From Linum tenue (Eukaryota; Streptophyta; Magnoliopsida; Malpighiales; Linaceae), in NCBI GenBank assembly GCA_946122785.1, contig CAMGYJ010000004.1:12608150-12672149 (forward strand): 64,000 nt of DNA. The letters run 5' to 3'. Positions within the stretch are counted from its first letter, which is position 1. Every line of letters starts with the position of its first letter. The notes under the pieces were generated by a model that was given only the letters and a program-made list of their open reading frames with translations, did no database searches and had not been told where the DNA came from. Below are positions 55,458 to 64,000 of this stretch, one piece after another. A program made the translations under genes and the position numbers.

Positions 55458-56486
55458 TATAATTATTGGGAGATGAAATAGGATTGTGAACAAACAACAT
55501 ATAGCTATGATGCTCACGAATCCTATTATCTTAAAATGTTGTCATTCTCAAACTATTTAATAGAAAAAAAGGAAAATGAAATTGGTCTAAGATCATCTCC
55601 AAGCATAACATTTCGATGTATACTTTATATATTGTCTTAAAATGTGAAACTTTTTTTTGTGATGAATATGAAACTTTCATTTTATATGTAATATTGTATT
55701 TTTATTTAAATATGAATGTAGATTGTAGGAATATTGCCTTGAGATAGATTATATATATGTGATGTAAACGGTTTGATATTAACGATTTCCCACTTTCTCT
55801 ATATACTATGTTGAAAGCAAACATAAACTAATTATACCCTGATATGATCATGCCACTTGTTTCACCAAATTTCAACTAGTTTGACAACCCTGATTAAAAC
55901 TAAATCCTCCATAGTTCAGTGACATGTTTGAATATTTTATCCTCACGAAACATAAAATGTTAACAAGGTTTGTCTAAAGAAATATATTTATATGGAATAA
56001 AACCAATTCAAGTAATGATGTGATTGTTCAAGTTGCTAGTAGTGACTAATGAGTGCAAGTTATGAAAAGACTAAGGAGTATAATTAGTAAATACTCCGTT
56101 TATTATATATAGATATTTACGTATATATTTTATGTATATATAATTACAATTTTTTATTCTTAAAGTTTTTTTTTTGGTTCATTTGAGCCGTTCCCTGCTA
56201 GCACGTATAATATAACACACTTAATTATAAGTATTTAATGAATAAATTTATAATTTAAATATTATTTGAACATTTCTTTATTTTAAAATATCAATTTCAT
56301 ATATTTATGATTATTAAATATACTATTAGTTTGAAAATAAAAATAATTATTTGTATATATTTTATACCTAACTTATTAATATCTTATTTTACTAATTATG
56401 CTAATGGGTTCCTTCGAGGCCACACTCGATGACTCCAGTTTTGGGTACATTACATTAAGGTCTACCCTTTACGTAAAGTTCACTGA
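55458..56486. other. Very AT-rich intergenic DNA, nothing recognised
   Basis: Low-complexity AT-rich sequence with TATATA stretches near 56100-56150. No gene or transposon end is supported. Confidence 0.5.
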
Positions 56487-56495
56487 TAAAAAAAT

Positions 56496-57254
56496 GGGTT
56501 AATACCTTATTTTGGCCCGAACTATGACCATATAATCAACTTTGGCCCGTGGTTTCAGAAATTAACATCCTGGCTTCAACTATGCAGCATATACACTCAA
56601 TTGGCCCGACACATAGTTTGACCGTCAATTTGGATGGTCAACTCCGTTGACCGTTAGTCAACACGCCAAGTCATTGCCTAATCAGCCTAAAAATCATTAA
56701 AAAAATGCAAATTTCAAATTATTTTTCTAATTTTTCTTATTTATTATTAAATTAATCAAAAATAAATTTGATTTTTTATTTTTTGGATAATTTGAAAAAT
56801 GATAAATTTTATAAATTAAGCAAAAATTATCAAATTATTTTATATTTTTAAAACTTCCCACCAAATATAATTTATATCATAAATTTTAAATTTATAAAAT
56901 TTAATTTGATAATTTGTGGTTAATTTATAAAATTTATCATTTTCAAATATCACAAAAAAATTATTTTATATTTTTAGAATTTTATTTTTTGGTTAATTGT
57001 AAAATGATAAATAATAGAAATTAGGAAAATAATTTGAATTTATATTTTTTTAATAATTTTTAGGCTAACTAGGCAATGACATGGCATGTTGACTAACGGT
57101 CAACGAAGTTGACCGTCCAAATTGACGGTCAAACTATGTGTCGGGCCAATTGAGTCTATATGCTGCATAGTTGAGGCCATGATGTTAATTTCTGAAACCA
57201 CGGGCCAAAGTTGATTATATGGTCATAGTTCGAGCCAAAATAAGGTATTAACCC
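56496..57254. mobile_element. Palindromic Mutator-type MITE (759 bases) with perfect 9-base TSD
   Basis: TAAAAAAAT flanks both sides (56487-56495 and 57255-57263). The TIRs start GGGTTAATACCTTATTTTGG and extend over 200 bases with few mismatches, so a transcript could fold into one long hairpin. The AT-rich centre has no ORF. Confidence 0.88.
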
Positions 57255-57876
57255 TAAAAAAATCTTAGCCACAACAAACATGATATATATGTGTTGCGGT
57301 TTGTCTTCCAGCGGCAGGCGAAGGATCGCCATTGCTGACCGCTCTCACCGATTCCCCTCTCTCAGCCACCCAAATTCCTATTCCATTGCCATCCCTTTCC
57401 TTCCACTGCCTTTCGCTTTCTCAATTTCCCCTCCTCAAAATAATCTATCCCTTCCAAATTCTTGCTAAAACCCCTTCCAATTTATCCTCAACTCTCTTCT
57501 TCTCCCCTCTGGGGAACGTCCAGTTTCCGTCACCCTTTCATAGATTGGCATCCAAGTTGTAAACTTTGCGCTGCAACTTGTAAATATCTTCCGTTTTCGC
57601 CAAGTCCACCTCTTCTTTACTCTCGACCTAACTCTTGTTTTGTTTGGCCGCTGAGAAAATTCGAGGTCGTGTTATGGCTACTGGCTATTGTGCGGTTGTC
57701 TTGTCTGACTTGTTCGGTTTATCGGGCTCCAAATGTTGAAGCCAAGCGTTGCTTGAGACTCGGTATTCGCTTCTCTGGTTTCCCATTTTCCTCGCTTTTC
57801 TTACCCCCTCTGTTTTCTCGGAAGCCAAACGGAGAAATCGTTCACTTTGCTCGGTCTTCTGTCTGTTGCTCTGTTT

Positions 57877-57917
57877 CCCCCCCCCCCCCCACCCCCCCCC
57901 CCCCCCCCCCCCCCCCC
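57877..57917 (+). repeat. Poly-C tract (C14 A C26) in the PPR gene leader
   Basis: Forty cytosines with a single adenine end 31 bases before the PPR start codon. It lies in the presumed 5' leader or promoter. Such runs are slippage-prone and hard to sequence, so the length is unreliable. Confidence 0.9.
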
Positions 57918-57948
57918 TTTTTAATCTTTCTTGAAGGGAGCTTCAGGT

Positions 57949-60259
57949 ATGGCGTCCACTGCTAATAATTCTCTTGCTTATGCGGCTAAATTCTGCTCGT
58001 TGTATTCTGTTAAGCAGAAATGTCGACTTTTTGTTGTTTCACCTTGTGTGAATCCACGCCCTAGATTGTCTAGCATAATCTGCAGCAACCAAAACCCTAA
58101 GAGCCCTAATTTATCTGTTTCAAAGCTGAATTCTAAAGTCCCGATTAGGGAGTTCCGGCTACACGGGTCGGTAGAACTGGACCGATTCATTACGAGTGAT
58201 GACGAGGAAGAAATGAGTGAAGGGTTCTTTGAGGCGATAGAGGAGCTAGAGAGAATGGCAAGAGAACCCTCTGATATCCTGGAGGAAATGAACGAGAGGC
58301 TATCGGATAGGGAGTTGCAGTTGGTGCTGGTGTATTTCTCACAGGAAGGGAGAGATTCGTGGTGTGCACTTGAGGTGTTTGAGTGGTTAAGAAAGGAGAA
58401 TCGAGTCGATTCGGAGACAATGGAGCTTATGGTATCCATAATGTGTGGCTGGGTCAGGAAGTTGATTCAGGGAAACCACACTGTGGGTGATGTGGTGGAC
58501 CTTCTTGTGGATATGGATTGTGTTGGGTTGAAACCGAGTTTCAGTATGATGGAAAAGGCGATATCTTTGTATTGGGAAATGGGGATGAAGGGGATGGCTG
58601 TTTCGTTTGTTAACGAGGTTTTGAAACGGGGGATTTCTTGTTCGGAGGATGATGTTGAAGGTCAAAAGGGCGGTCCAACGGGTTATCTTGTGTGGAAGAT
58701 GATGGTAAGGTTTCTGTTACCTCTATTTACTTTGTCGAAAATGGTTTCTTGTTGTTGACTTGCTTCTAGTTACCCTGCGATTTTCCACTGCATATAATTC
58801 TCTTAGCTCTATGACTATGAGGGCATGTTCTGGCATATCTTCACTCATGGTTCATGAAAGAAGTATTATCTGATTGTATGGTGGTTTACTTATCTAGCTG
58901 TTTTCTCTTGATAGAAATGATGCCAGTTTGCGCTACACTTAGTGATCGATCATGTCAAAAAGTATTCATTGGATTTACTCTTTGGTGGTAGCACATCAAA
59001 CATGCCGCACACCTAACTGAGAACTAAAATGTAGATTTGGTTCTCCTGAGCTCTTGTTTATGATGTTATCATCAAACACTTGTTTCTCACTTGCTGTCTG
59101 GCTGATAGAAGTTACTTATCAGACATCTCTTGGAGACTACGGTATGTAAGCCTCAGGACAACAGAGCTATATAAAAAGGGAAAACTCAAATTAACCAATG
59201 AAGAGATACATGGATTCAGTAGAAGTCATAGGCTTAGTCATGGCTTTAGTTTCTTACTCATGAAAAGGCTTAGGAGAATGTTTGCATCTGCTTGAATGTG
59301 CTCTTTTCTTCTCGGGTTTCTGGTAAGGAAAGAACGCTGTCAGTATATATATGCTTCTGCAAGCTTTTTATTTGCCTGAATCGTCTGATACCCTTTCACT
59401 GCACACTCGGGCAGAAAGAAAACAATTACTTTTAACAAGCCTCTCACTCCGTGTGTGAACAATGATTTGAAATCTGTTCTTTCAGGTCGATGGAAACTAC
59501 AGAGAAGCTGTCAAAATGGTCATCAATCTCAAAGAGTCCGGACTGAAGCCAGAAGTCTATGCCTACCTCATCGCAATGACAGCTGTAGTCAAAGAGCTAA
59601 ATGAGCTCGCTAAAGCCTTACGCAAACTGAAAAGCTTTTCGAGGTCCGGCTCGGTTGCTGAACTTGACCCTGAGAATGTGAAACTCGTGGAGACATACCA
59701 ATCCGAGCTTCTAGAAGATGGTGTACACATATCTAGATGGGTAATCGAAGAAGGAAGTCCCTCACTTTCTGGTGTGGTCCATGAACGCCTTCTCGCCATG
59801 TACATATGCGCTGGGCGTGGGCTAGAAGCCGAGAGACAGCTGTGGGAAATGAAGCTCGTGGGTAAAGAAGCCGATGGGGATCTTTACGACATGGTCTTAG
59901 CAATCTGCGCCTCGAGAAATGAAAGCGCGGCAATTGCTCGGTTGCTTTCAAGGATCGATGTTATGAGCTCTCTACGTAAGAAGAAGTCGCTGTCTTGGTT
60001 GTTGAGAGGCTATGTTAAAGGAGGATTTTACGACGAGGCGGCAGAAGTGCTGACTAGGATGCTCGATTCGGGGTTGTGTCCCGATTATTTGGACAGGGTG
60101 GCTGTAATGCAAGGGGTAAGGAAGAGGATTCAGAAATGGGAAGATGTCGAATCGTATCTGAAAGTCTGCAAGCGGCTGTCTGATGCGAGTTTGATTGGAC
60201 CTGCGCTCGTGTATCTGTACGTCAAGAAGCATAAACTTTGGATCATGAAGATGCTTTAG
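57949..60259 (+). CDS. Pentatricopeptide-repeat protein, chloroplast (At2g30100-like)
   Basis: Two exons, 57949-58704 and 59486-60259, joined at a GT/AG intron on a codon boundary, give 509 residues. The N-terminus is serine-rich with few acids (plastid transit-like). A conserved block follows: FFEAIEELERM, LVYFSQEGRDSW, VFEWLRKENRVDSETMELM. Several PPR-like helical pairs come next, including GLKPEVYAYLIAMTAVVKEL, VVHERLLAMYICAGRGLEAE and WLLRGYVKGGFYDEAAEVL. From memory the protein aligns along its length with Arabidopsis At2g30100, so it looks full-length. PPR proteins bind organelle RNA, but the target is unknown. The start codon is the first ATG in frame. The splice acceptor at 59485 follows a good pyrimidine tract. 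The poly-C run just upstream is unusual. Confidence 0.88.
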
Positions 60260-63186
60260 AGTAAATTCTGTATAGCTTTGTGTATACTTCAGGTGGGAAA
60301 ACAAAGGAGGGTACCTGAGTTTTTGATGCAGGAGATAGTAAGATATACCTCGCTGGTGCTCTAATGAGGTATGGTATGCATGTTCATATATATGTATGTA
60401 TGTAAGTAAGATGTATGTATAGAGATGAAAATGGTGAACACAAAGTTTACACCAACACTTATGGTGGACAGGTGTGCTGTTATTACCCGTGTTTTTACCT
60501 TTGTTGAAATGGTGTATGATATAGTGGAATAAATGAGCTATAAGGATAATCAGAAGAAACACTCGGTGTCTGCAACTATCAAGTTTAGAGCTGAATTCAC
60601 CAGAAGATGACCAAAATGAAAAAGGTTCAGGGGACAGAGTGGCCTTGTTTCTTTTCTGAATTCAATTACTTTCTGTTTTGTTCTTCGTGTGCAATGGTGG
60701 TGGGATCAATTGAGAGGTGAGGTGTAGAATATTTATGTAGGCACATTTCATTTATTGCTGGGTGGGGATAAGTGCTTAGTTTAGTTAGAGTTGTCTGTTT
60801 CTGCTGATGAGTCGTTTTCCAGGGAATCTTCTCATTACTTCCTTGCTGCAGCATTTCCTTTCTCTCCTGAGTCTGCAACCAGAGATTTTTACATGGATCT
60901 GGTTACCAAATTGGGTCCTACAAACTGATTTTTGGTTTAAATCTTACTGTTGTAGTTTATGTAGATCGTCTATTAGGATTGCCCACAAACCAATCTTGGT
61001 TTTAAACCATTTCCCCTTCAACATTCGTCCGTTTAGTAAGAATGTCGATTGGGTTGTCCATAATACGCTACGCCAACCTTTTTTATTCGCTCCAACATTT
61101 TCGGATTATGTCCTTTTCCGTTGTATCTTCACTGTAGCAGTTCTTGTACCCGGTCGTGAGAAGACTTGCAAGCTTATGGAAAAGAGGCTACTTTTCCTAG
61201 AAATACTCTTTCTTAGTGCATGGGTTTTGCTTTTGATCGGAAGGAAGTAGTGAGGAAAGTATGAGCTGGGATCTTGTTATTATCGTGATTGAATCAGACG
61301 TGGGCTGGCAAACAGCCTAACAAAACCCAACCAACTAGCCACCACACCTGATTAAGCTTTGTAGTTCCCTTCCCTTTTCTCTTTACAAGCTATCCCCCCT
61401 GCATAGATCTAATGCCTCCCCGGCTAGGGCGGGAAGCTTAGTACTGGTGTTTGCAATATGCCGAATACTGTATCAAATTTGTCAATAATTTTGTATTACT
61501 GGATACACGTGTCATTTAATAGGATTGAGATTAGGGTTAAATTTCAAGTGTTATATGGCATCAGAGATTACTTGATTGAGATCGGTAATATATCGAAATA
61601 CTGATGAATACCGTAACATAAGCCAGTGATTGTTTTATACCCTAACCAGACTCCCTCACTCACTGTTACCAGACCCTCAACCGTCAAAATGATCACTTAA
61701 TTTTAATTATACCCAGCTCCGACTTTCTATGACTTCGTCTATATGGGTTCAAACGAATATCGATAAAATCATACATGTATATATATTGAAACGAGACATA
61801 AAAAAAGTAATAAATCAACTTAATGAAACTTTCGGTTTTTCTTTCTTCTCTTTGAATACCATTCTACTTCATTTTCATTTTTTCTTCTTTCTTGTGTGTA
61901 ATTTGAATTCTAAGACTGTTCACCCATTTGTGCATGAATTTAATCACAACCTGGCAAGCAATTATAAGGTGATTAAGAAGGAATTAAGGAAATGGACAAA
62001 CATGGAACATGCATAAGTGATAATTAATAATGTAACAAATTATTTTAAAATTAAGGAAGGAACCAACCCTAGCTCATAATGTTTCAGATCTAATCCACCT
62101 AACTAATGATCAATCATTGGGGTTTATTAGTGTGTGGGGTTCAGCTGTCCCAACTTAACCCCCAATTTGTTGCATTATTAATGCTTAATCTGTCCCCTCA
62201 GCCTTTTGATTTTATATTACCTACTCTCTCGAATCTCGATTATGATACGAGATTAACGTTTCCTTCACTTACCTCTGGGATTTTGTAAGTAATTTATAGC
62301 TCAACCCTAGATAGGTAGCTAGCTACCTTCTTCTACAAATTGCTAATTAAATTAGTGAAAATGGTGATGCAATATCTCTGTCCCACCTCTTCCAAATTAG
62401 ATGCCAACCACCTTGCTATGTACTTGATATTTTTCTTCTTAATATGACACAACTTCATTTCAATTGGGAAATGGTTGGGTACATGGTAGACCCTACTGAG
62501 TCCGGTCGGACGAGCGGGTTCCGTTTTCTCTGAAATTTTAGCTACCCGATCGATCCGATTGTTTTGTACTTCTCGATGTGAAGTCATATAGCAATTCGAC
62601 CAGTTGTATTCAGAAAAATCAATACATATAACATGTCAAGAGGTAAAGACTATCACTCTTGCATCATTGGATGTATTCACGAGTCAGGATTTTACAACTT
62701 GAATGAATAATCGAAGCGATGACAGGATGTGTTGTCCTACCAATCAGTACAAACAAGACTCTTAACTTCTGCGACAATCGTATCGTTGCTCCGCATGAAA
62801 AAGGTGGTTGCTACCCACGAAAACCCTTGATCATGAGAGTTTTTCGCTATAACCATACAAATTGCTATTTGAAAGCTCATTTGGATGCTTATTCATATTC
62901 TTGCTCCCCCCACCGGCCCACCCCACAATCTCATTAGGGACTCTAATAACCTCCTTCTCAAATTGATGTGTATCTTGCATAAATATTGAAAAAACTATAA
63001 CGAAATAATTTCTATTTGGCTACATGTAGCTCTATCTCTGCGCGTTGGTTTTTGTTGAGTTTTAATATAGGATATGACAAATAAGAAACATCATTTGATT
63101 TGATGATACATCTTAGTTTTTTTTTCTACTACACTTCTATTCCAAATAGATGGAAACTAATTAAGTAGAAAAATAAGCATAGATGA
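60260..63186. other. Intergenic DNA, nothing firmly recognised
   Basis: The first 400 bases should include the PPR gene 3' UTR. The open frames at 60807-61250, 61729-62016 and 62719-62937 have no known motif or codon support. No RNA gene was seen. Transposon relics are likely but not identifiable. Confidence 0.45.
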
Positions 63187-63472
63187 TGTCATGAATCAGT
63201 TGGTCCCAATAACTCGAGTTGTTGGGAGAGGCTCAATCGTGGATCATATACCACAACACTAACACGCGCCCTTAAACGAAAGCCACTCGCAATGGCTTGA
63301 AGTTTGCACAGGTCTGAAGACAAGAATACATGTGCTTAACAAATGTGGGTCACTGGGAATCGAACACAAGACCTCTCGGTCACAAAAGACTCTGATACCA
63401 TGTCAAGAACCAATTGCTTCAAATAACTCGAGTTTTTGAGAGATGTTCAATCGTGTATCATATATCACAACA
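63187..63472 (-). mobile_element. TRIM (miniature LTR retrotransposon), 286 bases
   Basis: Two 72-base direct repeats (63187-63258 and 63401-63472) begin TGTTGTG and end GACA on the minus strand. Directly inside the 5' copy is TGGTATCAGAG (63400-63390), the initiator-tRNA-Met primer site. A GC-rich purine-containing stretch precedes the 3' copy. The 142-base interior has no coding capacity. No matching 5-base target duplication was seen. The LTRs differ at several positions, so the insertion is not recent. Confidence 0.8.
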
Positions 63473-63863
63473 CTATACAACAATGACAACAATATTAAAA
63501 TTAAGAAGGATTCCAACTAAAGCCAACCTAATACACTATTTCCCAGTCTTTGACCTCCTCCCTAGATTAAAAAATAAAAATTAAAACCAAAATAAAAACT
63601 AACCCAAGGGCCAAGTGGTTTAGGGCCATCAGCTCCGGTAACGACGTGGCAGATAGAGACTGGCTATTTTCTCTAATTGCAACTCTCCTTCTTCCTTCCT
63701 TTCCTTTCCCTTCTCCCCCGCCCTCTCCAATGGAGTGAGCCACCAAATCAGAGAAAACAAAGCAACAAACCTAAACCCCATTTTCCGGCCACCATAAAAT
63801 AGCCAGAGAAAGCTTCATTCTTTCTGCCCCCCCTCAAAATCCCAGAGATCGATTACTCGGGAA
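63473..63863. other. Intergenic; probable promoter and leader of a gene running off the right edge
   Basis: 63680-63720 is a CT-rich tract common in plant 5' leaders. No other feature was identified. Confidence 0.4.
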
Positions 63864-64000
63864 ATGGCGAATGCAAACGCAAGCGGAAATGGGAAGCTAG
63901 CCTTCGTCTTTCTCGGCAATCAAACACCCTTCTCTGAGACTGAGCCCTTTTCGCTACACGTCTAATTGATTAGCAACAATGGGGGGACTTAAGGTGTTGG
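63864..64000 (+). CDS. Start of an unidentified gene, truncated by the window edge
   Basis: An ATG at 63864 opens a 33-codon frame (MANANASGNGKLAFVFLGNQ and on) ending with TAA at 63963. A second ATG at 63979 in AACAATGG context begins MGGLKVL and runs off the end. The first frame could be an upstream ORF and the second the main start. I do not recognise either. Confidence 0.35.

Noticed and set aside
63330..63400. tRNA gene or tRNA-derived SINE, suggested by a TTCGATTCC B-box-like word on the minus strand
   Set aside because: No matching acceptor stem or A box was found, and the flanking 72-base direct repeats with the adjoining TGGTATCAGAG fit a TRIM better.

Overview
The window is nuclear DNA of a eudicot plant. 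It has intron-containing housekeeping genes with GT/AG introns, AT-rich intergenic DNA, a 100-base assembly gap, and many plant-type transposons nested in one another. No organelle, bacterial or CRISPR features were seen.

Layout. 1-9282: a minus-strand Athila-type Ty3/Gypsy element (element A) with young LTRs and intact gag-protease, but no reverse transcriptase, RNase H or integrase core. It sits inside a decayed Ty1/Copia element (9283-12755). 12752-13434: a chimera of an F-box-protein fragment and a C2H2 zinc-finger fragment next to a Mutator-like end. 13435-20029: gene-poor, with MITEs and the assembly gap. 20276-28632: a host gene block, made of farnesol/phytol kinase (+), ARL2/TITAN5 GTPase (+), a doubtful small gene (-) and a Maf-like nucleotide pyrophosphatase (-). 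30024-35349: a complete but non-autonomous Gypsy element (element C) with 5-bp target duplications and a hAT MITE in its 3' LTR. 35414-43200: Mutator-like elements, LINE fragments and an orphan coiled-coil exon. 43845-53092: a second, 5'-truncated Athila-type element (element B, +) that retains gag-pol remnants and the env-position ORF, inserted in a Mutator-like element whose ends are now 10 kb apart. 53433-60259: a small membrane-protein gene, a hAT MITE, a solo LTR, a palindromic Mutator MITE and a chloroplast PPR gene. 60260-64000: mostly empty, with one TRIM and the start of a gene at the edge.

Host genes. FOLK phosphorylates prenyl alcohols. ARL2 is a GTPase of tubulin folding. The Maf protein is a nucleotide-pool pyrophosphatase. 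The PPR protein is probably chloroplast-targeted. They share no obvious pathway. ARL2 and Maf each appear to lack one base in an otherwise clean gene model, so indel errors in the assembly are likely here.

Most notable: elements A and B are distant members of one lineage and share an unusual plan. Each has one private palindromic repeat family at two places, the LTR and the spacer before the env-position ORF. Each also has three copies of a purine-rich tract, two bracketing that ORF and one at the 3' LTR, and a splice-acceptor-like sequence just before the ORF start. Premature stops in the retroelements are repeatedly TAG where CAG is expected. The farnesol kinase gene carries a duplicated, frame-compatible alternative first exon.
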